Part shown: piece by piece, positions 44,164-51,676 of the stretch
Layout of the letters: every line of letters starts with the position of its first letter
Numbering within the stretch: the first letter of the stretch is position 1
NCBI RefSeq assembly: GCF_036227205.1
Contig: NZ_CP109442.1
Span: 1,674,001 to 1,738,000 of the forward strand
Length of the DNA stretch: 64,000 nt
Direction of reading: 5' to 3'
From: Amycolatopsis sp. NBC_01480
GTDB taxonomy: Bacteria; Actinomycetota; Actinomycetes; Mycobacteriales; Pseudonocardiaceae
Made by a program: the position numbers and the translations under genes
The notes under the pieces: model-generated
Seen by the model: only the letters and a program-made list of their open reading frames with translations
Databases searched by the model: none
What the model was told of the DNA's origin: nothing

Positions 44164-44322
44164 GTGGGCAAGAAACACCCCGCCGACCCACGGGCGGTCG
44201 TGCGCAAGCTGATGAAGGCCGGCAAGGTCAAGAAGAAGTGCTGCCGGTCGAAGCCGCGCTGCAAGAAATGCCCGGTGCTGGCGTTGAAAAAGGCCAAGAA
44301 CGACCTGGTCAAGGCCGCCTGA
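44164..44322 (+). CDS. 52-residue Lys/Cys-rich small protein
   Basis: Not a family I can name. The product has about 15 lysines and four arginines among 52 residues and four cysteines arranged C26-C27-x5-C33-x2-C36 (KKCCRSKPRCKKCPV), a plausible metal or iron-sulfur site. The rest is predicted helix (AVVRKLMKAGKVKKK; VLALKKAKNDLVKAA). GTG at 44164 with GGGAG 5 nt upstream. An iron-box-like sequence lies 40 bp upstream. A basic Cys-rich peptide could bind nucleic acid or iron; both are guesses. Codon use (AAG, CTG, GTC) looks genuine. Confidence 0.75.
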   Translation: MGKKHPADPRAVVRKLMKAGKVKKKCCRSKPRCKKCPVLALKKAKNDLVKAA

Positions 44323-44419
44323 GCCGGGTTCCGCGACGCGGCTCGGCCCGGTCTTCGCGAGCAGTGGCAGCGGTGACAGTGCGAGCCTGCTCACACCGTC
44401 GCGCGACCGGGCCTGGAAG

Positions 44420-44719
44420 TCAGTGCGGAACGGCCTCGTTGACCAGCCGCAGCTCCGGCGCCGTCTTCGTCGGGGAGAACTCGATCACCTCGTACTGCGC
44501 GAGGTGCTGCACCGAGAACGGGTCGGTCGCCAGGATCGCGTCGAGTTTCCCCCGGGCCATCGGGCGGGTGATGATCACGCCGCCGATCCGCGGGTTCCGG
44601 CGGCCCGAAGCGAGGAAGTGCCCCTGCTCGTACTGCTTCGCGAGCCACTGCGCGTGGTCCGGCAGCACGTAGTCGATCTCCTCGATGGGCGCGGTGTAGT
44701 TGAGCAGCACGACGAACAT
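44420..44719 (-). CDS. YciI-family protein
   Basis: Small protein of 99 residues with the YCII fold pattern: FVVLLNYTAPIEEID strand-helix start, the conserved Asp21-His22 pair (VLPDHAQWL) and GHFLASGRRNPRIGGVII. These are ferredoxin-like-fold proteins; some relatives are dechlorinases or stress proteins, but most are of unknown function. ATG at 44719; TACCGT lies 5 nt upstream. Divergent from the trpS leader. Confidence 0.88.
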   Translation of the reverse strand: MFVVLLNYTAPIEEIDYVLPDHAQWLAKQYEQGHFLASGRRNPRIGGVIITRPMARGKLDAILATDPFSVQHLAQYEVIEFSPTKTAPELRLVNEAVPH

Positions 44720-44766
44720 CCCCCGACGGTAGCCCCGGGGCCGCCCCACGGCATCCGGATGTGCCC

Positions 44767-44772
44767 TAGACT
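44767..44772 (+). promoter_or_regulatory. -10 box of the trpS attenuator transcript
   Basis: TAGACT ends 7 nt before the ATG of the leader peptide at 44780. No ribosome-binding site lies between, so the leader is probably translated from a leaderless transcript. Confidence 0.6.
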
Positions 44773-44779
44773 GTGACCC

Positions 44780-44839
44780 ATGCTCGCGCCGAACAACCAG
44801 TGGTGGCCGCCCCTCGGCGGCCCCGAAGTTCTGCGCTGA
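44780..44839 (+). CDS. Trp leader peptide (MLAPNNQWWPPLGGPEVLR)
   Basis: A 19-codon frame beginning directly at the inferred transcription start. It has two adjacent Trp codons at 44801-44806 and a TGA at 44837-44839. Trp is rare, so a Trp-Trp pair in so short a frame just before a tryptophanyl-tRNA synthetase is the hallmark of a ribosome-mediated attenuator. The Trp codons partly overlap segment 1 of the leader hairpin. Confidence 0.82.
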   Translation: MLAPNNQWWPPLGGPEVLR

Positions 44840-44880
44840 CATACCAGCGAAGGCCGCCCCGGTGGGCGGCCTTCTCGCTT
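44805..44880 (+). promoter_or_regulatory. Ribosome-mediated transcription attenuator of trpS
   Basis: Four mutually complementary 7-nt segments are visible: 1 GGCCGCC (44805-44811), 2 GGCGGCC (44816-44822), 3 GGCCGCC (44852-44858), 4 GGCGGCC (44865-44871). Pairing 1:2 plus 3:4 gives the terminator (stem 44849-44858 with 44865-44874, then TCGCTTTCT). A ribosome stalled at the Trp codons masks segment 1 and frees 2:3, the antiterminator. S. coelicolor has an auxiliary TrpRS gene controlled this way. Confidence 0.85.
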
Positions 44881-44925
44881 TCTGCGGGTCTCCTCCCGGG
44901 GCACATCCAGGGAGAGGAAAGACCC

Positions 44926-45918
44926 ATGGTCCAGCTGTCCGGCATCACCCCGTCCGGCCACACCCAGCTCGGCAACCACCTCGGCGCGATGCGCCGCTGG
45001 GCGTCCGACGGCGGGCCCGACGACCTGTACTTCGTCTCGGACCTGCACGCCATGACGACCCAGCACAACCCGGCCCGGCTCCGCTCGCTCGCGACTGAGC
45101 AGCTCGCGGTGCTGGTGGCCTCGGGCATCCCGCCGGAGCGCGTGTTCGTGCAGTCCGACATCGCGAAGGACCTGGGCGCGCTGACCTGGGTGCTCGAGTG
45201 CACCTGCGCGTACGGCGAGGCCGCGCGGATGATCCAGTTCAAGGAGAAATCGGCCCGCGGCGAGGTGGACGGCAAGCCCGGCGGCCAGGCCGGCGTCCGG
45301 CTCAGCCTGCTGACGTACCCGGTGCTGATGGCCGCCGACATCCTGTTGCAGGGCGCCGACGAGGTGCCCGTCGGCGAGGACCAGCGGCAGCACGTGGAGC
45401 TGGCGCGGACGCTGGCCAAGCGGTTCAACACCACGTACGGCGAAGTGTTCACCGTGCCGACGGCCGTGCTTCCCCTGACGGGCGCGCGGGTGAAGGACTT
45501 CGCCGACCCGACCCGGAAGATGTCGAAGTCCGCGCACGACTCGGCCGGGGTGGTGTTCGTGCTCGACGAGCCGGACCAGGTGCGCCGCAAGATCCGCCGC
45601 GCGCGCACCGACGGCGGTTCAGTGCCTGCGTATGCGCCGGAGACCCGGCCGGGGATCGCGAACCTGCTGGAGGTGCTCGCCGCGTGCACCGGCGGTGATC
45701 CGGCCGAGCTGGCCGACGAGTACGCGTCCTACGGCGTGCTCAAGGACGCGGTCGCCGACGCCGTGATCGAGGAGCTGCGGCCGATCCGGGAGCGCACGAA
45801 AGCGCTGCTCGGCGACGTCGCGGAGCTGGAACGGGTGCGCAAGGCCGGGGCCGCGCGGGCGGCGGACCGGGGCGCGCACCGCGTTTCGGCGGCGCTGCGG
45901 CTGATCGGCGCCGGCTGA
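44926..45918 (+). CDS. trpS: Tryptophanyl-tRNA synthetase (auxiliary, attenuator-controlled type)
   Basis: Class I synthetase of 330 residues charging tRNA-Trp. The HIGH equivalent is PSGHTQLGN (9-17), with GEDQRQH at 150-156 and KMSKS at 198-202. The sequence near the HIGH motif (SGITPSGHTQLGNHLG) resembles the actinomycete second TrpRS, whose Streptomyces form resists indolmycin; resistance here is inference. ATG at 44926 with GAGAGGAAAG upstream. Upstream lies a Trp-Trp leader and terminator. Whether a second, housekeeping trpS exists cannot be seen in this window. Confidence 0.92.
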   Translation: MVQLSGITPSGHTQLGNHLGAMRRWASDGGPDDLYFVSDLHAMTTQHNPARLRSLATEQLAVLVASGIPPERVFVQSDIAKDLGALTWVLECTCAYGEAARMIQFKEKSARGEVDGKPGGQAGVRLSLLTYPVLMAADILLQGADEVPVGEDQRQHVELARTLAKRFNTTYGEVFTVPTAVLPLTGARVKDFADPTRKMSKSAHDSAGVVFVLDEPDQVRRKIRRARTDGGSVPAYAPETRPGIANLLEVLAACTGGDPAELADEYASYGVLKDAVADAVIEELRPIRERTKALLGDVAELERVRKAGAARAADRGAHRVSAALRLIGAG

Positions 45919-45926
45919 AGAGCCGC

Positions 45927-45952
45927 GTCCAACCAGGGCCGTCCAACCAGGG
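45927..45952. repeat. Tandem 12-bp repeat GTCCAACCAGGG
   Basis: Two exact copies (45927-45938 and 45941-45952) with 2 bp between them, just after the trpS stop and before a hairpin. Meaning unknown. Confidence 0.6.
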
Positions 45953-45956
45953 GTGG

Positions 45957-45985
45957 CGCTTTCGCTTGTGCCGCAAGCGAAAGCG
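45957..45985. terminator. Bidirectional terminator hairpin
   Basis: CGCTTTCGCTTG (45957-45968) and CAAGCGAAAGCG (45974-45985) form a perfect 12-bp stem with a 5-nt loop between convergent trpS and the Nudix gene. Confidence 0.85.
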
Positions 45986-46000
45986 TCATCCCGGCACGCT

Positions 46001-46390
46001 TCAGACGAGCAGCGCGCGCAGGTCCGGGATCAAGCCGCGATCGGCGGGCAGCCAGTCGATGTCGTCGAGGTCTTCCGGCCCGACCCACTGCAGCGCGGTG
46101 TGCTCGACGGCGCGCGGCTCCTCCCCCGGCGAGATCAGCGCGGCGGTGTACACCCGCAGCACCTTGCCGCCCGGCAGCGGCACCTCGGCGCCGACGCGCT
46201 GCCCGATGGTGACGGTGACGTCCAGCTCCTCCTGGCACTCACGCGCCAGCGCGAACGCGTCGGTCTCACCCTCCTCGACGCGCCCACCGGGCAGTTCCCA
46301 CTGCCCCGCGTGATGCGGCGGCCACGCCCGCTGCTGGGCAAGCAGCTTTCCGTCGCGCACCAGCGCGGCCCCGACGATGACCCCGTCCAT
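46001..46390 (-). CDS. Nudix hydrolase (MutT-like)
   Basis: Pyrophosphohydrolase of 129 residues. The Nudix box G36-x5-E42-x7-R50E51-x2-E54E55 is complete. WELPGG and the C-terminal LQWVGPEDL pattern resemble MutT/8-oxo-dGTP diphosphatases; the true substrate is not certain. ATG at 46390 with GCGGGAG 9 nt upstream. Convergent with trpS. Confidence 0.88.
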   Translation of the reverse strand: MDGVIVGAALVRDGKLLAQQRAWPPHHAGQWELPGGRVEEGETDAFALARECQEELDVTVTIGQRVGAEVPLPGGKVLRVYTAALISPGEEPRAVEHTALQWVGPEDLDDIDWLPADRGLIPDLRALLV

Positions 46391-46450
46391 CCGGACAGTC
46401 TCCCGCACCCACCCACCCGCCGAGTGCCCAGCCCTCACCCCTGCCCGTTG

Positions 46451-46505
46451 TGCTCTGAAGGCCACCATGAGAGACCTATATGCCCTCAAGGCCACCTTCA
46501 GAGCA
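46451..46505. repeat. Palindromic repeat, GAAGGCCACC type
   Basis: TGCTCTGAAGG (46451-46461) pairs with CCTTCAGAGCA (46495-46505). The interior has further imperfect symmetry (TGAG...CTCA around CTATATG). It lies between the Nudix gene start and the stop of the histidine kinase, both on the minus strand, so it can end the kinase transcript. Confidence 0.7.
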
Positions 46506-46523
46506 TCCGCAGGCAACCCCTGC

Positions 46524-47840
46524 CTAACGCGCCGCCCGCCAGGACACTTCGAACCGCGCACCGCCGTCCGGGGACTCTCCGACGCGGACGCGCCCGCCGC
46601 GCCGTCGCACGGCCTCGGCGACCATCGCCAGCCCCAGTCCGGTGCCGCCGGACGCGCGCGCCCGGTCGTCGGAAACGCGGTAGAAGCGGTCGAAGACCTT
46701 GGCCCGGTGCTCGGGCGCGATGCCCGGCCCGTCGTCGTCCACGACCACGCGCACGTGGCCGCGCGAGGCGAGCACCGAAACCACGATTTGCCCGGTGGCG
46801 TAACGGGAAGCGTTGCGCAGCAGGTTGTCCAGCACCAGCTCGACCTCCGAGTGCGCGGCCGAAGCCCAGGCCTGCGGAACGGCGGTGCTCACGCGCGTTT
46901 CCGGCGCCCCTGCGGGCAGCCGATCGACGGCCGCGCGGACTTCCGTCACCACTTCCACGGGCTCCGCGGGCGGCACCTCGCCGGCGTCCGAACGGGCCAG
47001 CGACAGCAGACCGTCCAAAAGGGACGAAAGCCGTTCGGCCTCGGTGAGGATGTCCGAAAGCGTCTCCTGAGCCAGCTCCGGATCCGGGTTGGTGACGGCG
47101 ACCTCGGCCTGCACCCGGATCGACGCGACCGGCGAACGCAGCTCGTGCGCGGCGTCGCCGGTGAAGCGGCGTAACCGATCGCTCACCTCTTCCTGCCGGA
47201 CGAGCAGCGCGTTGAACTCCTGTGCCAGCGCGCGCAGCTCGTCGTGCGACGTCGGCAGCGGCAGCCGCGAGCCCGGCGGCAACGCGCGCACCAGCCCGCG
47301 CATCCGCGCCACCGGCCGCAGCGCGAACCGCACCACCAGCCACGTCGCGAGCCCGGCCACCGCCGCGCCCACCAGCGCGACGACCACCAGCCAGACCCCG
47401 CCGTACTCCACCGCCGCGGCAAAGCCGACCAGCCCGGCGCCCGCGAGCACCAGCCGCTGCGCGCCGTCCGGCACGGTGACGACCTGGCCGCGCCAGCGCG
47501 AATCACCGGTCTGCACGGGCAATCCGGCCTTGAGCTGCATGACCTGCGTGGAGTCCAGCCGCGGCGCCGCGCGGCCGTCGAGGGAGCCGCCCGCGATGTC
47601 CAGCACCCGCACGGTGACCGGGTCGCGCGCGGTCAGCGGCTGCCCGGCCGAAACCTCCGCCGTCGCCGAGTTGAGCGCGGCCGTCAGCTCGTGGTCGACG
47701 GAGTCCACCAGCAGCGGCTCCAGCCGGTTCGCCGCCAGCGTGGCCAGCCCGAGCAGGCAGAACAGGGTGATCGTCGTGGCCAGCACCGTGATGCGCACCT
47801 GCAGCGAACGACCGCGCCACCAGGACAGCGAGCCGATCAC
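46524..47840 (-). CDS. Sensor histidine kinase
   Basis: Kinase of 438 residues. TM1 about 17-37, an extracytoplasmic loop of about 110 residues and TM2 about 148-172. A HAMP domain leads to the H-box FTGDAAHELRSP (His232). N box LDNLLRNAS, G1 DDDGPGI and G2 GTGLGLA are intact. Stimulus unknown. The GTG start at 47840 overlaps the regulator stop by 4 bases. It pairs with the OmpR-type regulator upstream. Confidence 0.93.
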   Translation of the reverse strand: MIGSLSWWRGRSLQVRITVLATTITLFCLLGLATLAANRLEPLLVDSVDHELTAALNSATAEVSAGQPLTARDPVTVRVLDIAGGSLDGRAAPRLDSTQVMQLKAGLPVQTGDSRWRGQVVTVPDGAQRLVLAGAGLVGFAAAVEYGGVWLVVVALVGAAVAGLATWLVVRFALRPVARMRGLVRALPPGSRLPLPTSHDELRALAQEFNALLVRQEEVSDRLRRFTGDAAHELRSPVASIRVQAEVAVTNPDPELAQETLSDILTEAERLSSLLDGLLSLARSDAGEVPPAEPVEVVTEVRAAVDRLPAGAPETRVSTAVPQAWASAAHSEVELVLDNLLRNASRYATGQIVVSVLASRGHVRVVVDDDGPGIAPEHRAKVFDRFYRVSDDRARASGGTGLGLAMVAEAVRRRGGRVRVGESPDGGARFEVSWRAAR

Positions 47841-48547
47841 AAAACCTCGTCCAGCTCAGCGTCCGAAGCCAGGTAGCCGTGCCCTCGGACGGTCCGCAGC
47901 AGCGAGCCCGCGCCCACCGCGTCGAGCTTGCGCCGCACGTAGCCGACGTAGACCTCCACCAGGTTCCGCGTCACGGCCTGCTCCTCACCCCACACCGCGC
48001 GCAGCAGCTCGTCCTTCGTCACCACCGTGCCGGCCCGGCCGACGAGCACCTCCAGCAGCGCGAACTCCCGCGGGCTGAGCGGCACCTCGGCGCCGTCCCA
48101 GCGCACCTGCCGCAACGCGCGGTCGACCTCCAGCGCACCGAGCTTCAACGCGCCGCGTGAGGCGTCCGGCCCGGCGCGCCGCAGCGTCGCGCGCACCTGC
48201 GCGACCAGCACGACGAAGGAGAACGGCTTCACCAGGTAGCCGTCCGCACCGAGGTCGAGGCCGTCGGCCTGGTCGACCTCGCCGTCCTTGGCCGAAACGA
48301 GCAGCACGGGGGTCACCACGTTCTCCGCGCGCAGCCGTTCCAGCACGCGGTAGCCGGACAGGCCGGGCAGCATGATGTCGAGCAGCACCACGTCGAACGT
48401 GCCGGTGCGCGCGAGCTGCAGCCCGGTCGGCCCGTCGGCGGCCGTGACCACGTCCATGCCCTCCGCGCGCAGCCCGCGCTGAAGCGCCTTGCGCACGCCG
48501 GGCTCGTCGTCCACCACCAGCACTCGAGGGTTCACGAGGCTCATCAT
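47837..48547 (-). CDS. OmpR-family response regulator
   Basis: Regulator of 236 residues. Receiver domain with acidic pair DDE near residue 13, phospho-acceptor Asp57 (VVLLDIMLPG), conserved LVSAKD and LVKPF. The winged-helix domain ends in LRTVRGHGYLA. ATG at 48547; the next ATG at 48544 is equivalent. Divergent from a LolA-like protein/ABC exporter operon, with TCTCAGC direct repeats in the spacer. Confidence 0.93.
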   Translation of the reverse strand: MMSLVNPRVLVVDDEPGVRKALQRGLRAEGMDVVTAADGPTGLQLARTGTFDVVLLDIMLPGLSGYRVLERLRAENVVTPVLLVSAKDGEVDQADGLDLGADGYLVKPFSFVVLVAQVRATLRRAGPDASRGALKLGALEVDRALRQVRWDGAEVPLSPREFALLEVLVGRAGTVVTKDELLRAVWGEEQAVTRNLVEVYVGYVRRKLDAVGAGSLLRTVRGHGYLASDAELDEVL

Positions 48548-48575
48548 GACCGGTTTGCGCTGCTCCTGCGCGAGC

Positions 48576-48625
48576 TCTCAGCGCGATCTCAGCCGCGACG
48601 GCCGAGCATTCAGGGGTATCTCAGC
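48576..48625. promoter_or_regulatory. TCTCAGC direct repeats, candidate regulator sites
   Basis: TCTCAGC occurs at 48576-48582, 48587-48593 (11 bp apart, one helical turn) and 48619-48625. OmpR-family dimers bind tandem half-sites with this spacing. The sites lie between the response-regulator gene and the divergent exporter operon, fitting autoregulation plus control of the operon. Confidence 0.5.
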
Positions 48626-48692
48626 CTCGGGAGGGAAACCTCTGAGCCGGGAGCCGGGCACACTGGGGCTCGGAAACACAGGGAGAGACACC

Positions 48693-49787
48693 ATGGATCC
48701 GAAGAAGAAAGCGATCACCGCCGCAGTAGTCGGCACCGCGCTCGGCGTCGGGGGGCTCGTGGTCGTGGCCATGCCCGCCTCGGCCGGAGCCGCGCCGAAA
48801 CTGCCGGAGGTCAGCGCCGAAAACCTGGTCCAGTCCGTGATGACCGCGAAGCCGGGGGCCTTCGACGGCACGGTGAGCGTGAGCAACAACCTCGGCCTGC
48901 CGAACGTGGGGAACGCGATCCCGGGGGCGAGCGCGCTGAACGTCGACTCCGCGCACGTGTTCAGCGACGGTGCGGGCAAGTCGAAGGTCTCGCTCACGCA
49001 GGGCAGCTCGCAGGAGACGATCATCCACGACGGCACCACCGTCTGGGACTACAGCTCGCAGAAGAACACCGCCACCAAGACGACGATCCCGGCGGACATC
49101 GCCGCGAAGCCCGGTGCGGGCGCGGACGCGTCCAAGATGACGGACCCGGCCACGGCGGCCCCGCAGCTGCTCGCGAAGGTCCGCGAGACCAGCACCGTGT
49201 CGGTCGACGGCACGGCCACGGTGGCCAACCGCCCGGCGTACGAGCTGGTGCTGACCCCGAAGCCGACCGAGCGCACGCTGCTGCGCGAGATCCGCGTCGC
49301 GGTCGACTCGCAGACCCGGATGCCGCTGCGGGTTTCGGTGCTGAGCAACGGAACCACCACCCCGGCGCTGGAGCTGGCGTTCTCGGACATCGAGTTCACG
49401 CCGCAGGCGGCGAGCGAGTTCGCCTTCACCCCGCCGAAGGGCGCGAAGGTGACCGAGAAGACCGCCAAGGTCGATGACCAGACCAAGGCCGAGGCCCAGC
49501 AGGCCCAGCAGGCCACCAAGGTCGTCGGCGACGGCTGGGACACGGTGATCACGGGCAAGCTGCCGGCCGACGCGCTCGCGCCGAAGCAGTCGTCCGGCTC
49601 GGCCGGAGGCCGGGGCATGGACCCGCAGAAGCTGCTCAGCCGGGTCGCCAAGCGCGTCAGCGGCACCTGGGGCAGCGGCTACCTGTTCACCACCAAGGTG
49701 GGCGGCGCGGTGCTGACCGACGACGGCCGGTTCGCCGCCGGCGCGGTGCCGGAGCAGGTCCTGTACGAAGCGCTGGGCACCAAGTGA
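48693..49787 (+). CDS. LolA-like secreted protein
   Basis: Exported protein of 364 residues. The signal segment (KKKAITAAVVGTALGVGGL... to ASAGA, about 4-33) is followed by a domain with the beta pattern of LolA/LppX/DUF2092 proteins: VTAKPGAFDGTVSVSNNL, IIHDGTTVWDYSS and RPAYELVLTPK. Such proteins bind lipids or regulate sigma factors; no activity can be assigned. ATG at 48693 with GGGAGAG upstream. Its stop overlaps the ABC ATPase start by 4 bases, so the three genes form one unit. Confidence 0.8.
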   Translation: MDPKKKAITAAVVGTALGVGGLVVVAMPASAGAAPKLPEVSAENLVQSVMTAKPGAFDGTVSVSNNLGLPNVGNAIPGASALNVDSAHVFSDGAGKSKVSLTQGSSQETIIHDGTTVWDYSSQKNTATKTTIPADIAAKPGAGADASKMTDPATAAPQLLAKVRETSTVSVDGTATVANRPAYELVLTPKPTERTLLREIRVAVDSQTRMPLRVSVLSNGTTTPALELAFSDIEFTPQAASEFAFTPPKGAKVTEKTAKVDDQTKAEAQQAQQATKVVGDGWDTVITGKLPADALAPKQSSGSAGGRGMDPQKLLSRVAKRVSGTWGSGYLFTTKVGGAVLTDDGRFAAGAVPEQVLYEALGTK

Positions 49788-50797
49788 CCAGCACGGTCGA
49801 GGCCGGGGCGGGCACCTCTCAGGAGGCGCCCGCCCCGGCGGTCCCGCTCGCCGCGCGGACGCGGGGCCTGCGCAAGGTCTACCGCGGCACGGTCGCGGTA
49901 GACCACGTCGACCTCGATGTGCCCGAAGGCGCGGTGCTCGGCATGCTCGGCCCGAACGGCTCGGGCAAGACCACCACGATCCGGATGCTGCTCGGGCTGG
50001 TGCGCCCCACCGAGGGCGAGGTGGAGCTGCTCGGCCGGCCGATGCCGGACGGCGCGGCGCACGCGCTGCCGGACGTCGGCGCGCTCGTCGAGGGGCCGGG
50101 CTTCCACCCGTTCCTTTCCGGGCGGGACAACCTGATCCGGTTCGCGGCAGCCGAGCCGCGGCTGACCTCGGCGGGCATCCCGGCCGCGGTCGACACGGCG
50201 CTGGAGCGCGTCGGCCTCACCGATGCCTCACGGCGCCGGTACAAGGGCTACTCGCTCGGCATGAAGCAGCGGCTGGGGCTCGCGGGGGCGCTGCTCGTGC
50301 CGCGGAAGATGGTCGTGCTCGACGAGCCCACGAACGGCCTCGACCCTGCTGGTACCAGGGAGATCCGCAGGATCGTGGCCGAGCTGCACGCCGACGGCGT
50401 CACGGTGCTCGTCTCTTCGCACCTGCTCGCCGAGGTCGAGGCGACATGCACGCACGTCGCGGTGCTCCAGTCCGGGAACGTCGTCGCGCAGGGGGAGCTG
50501 TCCGAGCTGCTGGAGTCGGGGAACGCGGCGCTGCTCGTGCGCACGCCCGACGCCGAGCTCGCGGTGGAAACGTTGCGGGACAACCGGATCGGGGCCCGGC
50601 TGACGCCGGACGGGGTCCGCGCGGACCTCACCGCGACGGCCGCGCCCCGGGTGCTGGAGGTGCTCGTGGGCGCGGGGGTCGCGGTCCACGAGGCCACCCG
50701 GGCGCGCACGGGCCTGGAGGACCTGTTCGCCCGGCTCACCGAAGGCGGCCCGGCGGCCGGTTCTTCCGTTCCAGCCGATTCCGAGGGGGACGCATGA
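49784..50797 (+). CDS. ABC exporter ATPase
   Basis: ATPase of 337 residues of the DrrA/CcmA class. Walker A GPNGSGKT, signature YSLGMKQRLGLA and Walker B MVVLDEPTNGLDP are intact. A C-terminal extension of about 90 residues is usual in ABC-2 drug or antibiotic exporters. GTG start inside the GTGA overlap with the LolA-like gene. Works with the permease that follows. Confidence 0.92.
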   Translation: MTSTVEAGAGTSQEAPAPAVPLAARTRGLRKVYRGTVAVDHVDLDVPEGAVLGMLGPNGSGKTTTIRMLLGLVRPTEGEVELLGRPMPDGAAHALPDVGALVEGPGFHPFLSGRDNLIRFAAAEPRLTSAGIPAAVDTALERVGLTDASRRRYKGYSLGMKQRLGLAGALLVPRKMVVLDEPTNGLDPAGTREIRRIVAELHADGVTVLVSSHLLAEVEATCTHVAVLQSGNVVAQGELSELLESGNAALLVRTPDAELAVETLRDNRIGARLTPDGVRADLTATAAPRVLEVLVGAGVAVHEATRARTGLEDLFARLTEGGPAAGSSVPADSEGDA

Positions 50798-51672
50798 CCA
50801 CGCAGGCAATCGCGCTTCCCGCGCCGCGACTGGGCCACGACACGGTGCCGTTGCCCAGGCTGGTCGCGGCCGAGCTGCGCTGGATCTTCCGGCGGCCGCG
50901 CACGCTGGCCGTGCTCGGGCTGCTGGCGCTGATCCCGATCGTGATCGGCGTCGGGCTCACGCTGGTGAACCAGTCCGACGTGAGCAGCGGCCCGGCCGAC
51001 AGCGGCGCCGCGCTGGTGGGGGCGGCGGTCAACAACGCGCTGGTGCTGCCCATCGCCGCGATGGTGATGACGCTGACGCTGCTCCTGCCACTGGCCTCGG
51101 CCATGGCCGGCGCGGACGCCATCGCGGGCGAGGCGGCCCACGGCACGTTGCGCGGCTGGCTGATCGCCCCGGTCAGCCGGGGCCGGCTGCTGGCGGTCAA
51201 GGCCTTCGGCGTCGCGACCGTCTCGGTGGTGGCGGTGCTGGCCATGTGCGTGACCGGGGTGGTCACCGGGCTGATCATCAACGGCACCGGCGGGCTGTTC
51301 ACCCTGTCCGGCACCACACTGTCCCTTGTGGACGCACTGGGCCGCATCCTGCTGGCGGCGGCCTGGATCGTGCTGCAGCTGTGGGCGGTGGGCGCGGTGG
51401 CGCTGGCCGTGTCCAGCTTCACCGAGCACCCGATGCTCGTGGTCGCCTCGGTGCTGGCCGGGAACATCGTGTTCACCATCCTCGGCTTCCTGACCTCACT
51501 GAACTGGCTGCACCCGTTCCTGCTCACGCAGAACTGGACGCTGGCCCCGGCCGAGGTGCTGCAGGATCCGATGTCGTCCACGATGCTGGGCGAAGGCGCC
51601 CTGCGCGCGGTCTGCTACATCGTGGTGGGCCTCTCGATCGCGTACGCCCGCCTCACCACGCGCGACGGCTGA
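50794..51672 (+). CDS. ABC-2 type membrane permease
   Basis: Permease of 292 residues with about six spans, beginning with a cytosolic arm and WIFRRPRTLAVLGLLALIPIV. EAAHGTLRGWLIAPVSRGRLLAVK is the re-entrant motif region of ABC-2 exporters (cited as EAAHGTLRGWL and SRGRLLAVK). ATGA overlap with the ATPase. Substrate unknown. Its stop lies 4 bp from the convergent thiamine ATPase. Confidence 0.9.
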   Translation: MTTQAIALPAPRLGHDTVPLPRLVAAELRWIFRRPRTLAVLGLLALIPIVIGVGLTLVNQSDVSSGPADSGAALVGAAVNNALVLPIAAMVMTLTLLLPLASAMAGADAIAGEAAHGTLRGWLIAPVSRGRLLAVKAFGVATVSVVAVLAMCVTGVVTGLIINGTGGLFTLSGTTLSLVDALGRILLAAAWIVLQLWAVGAVALAVSSFTEHPMLVVASVLAGNIVFTILGFLTSLNWLHPFLLTQNWTLAPAEVLQDPMSSTMLGEGALRAVCYIVVGLSIAYARLTTRDG

Positions 51673-51676
51673 GTAT

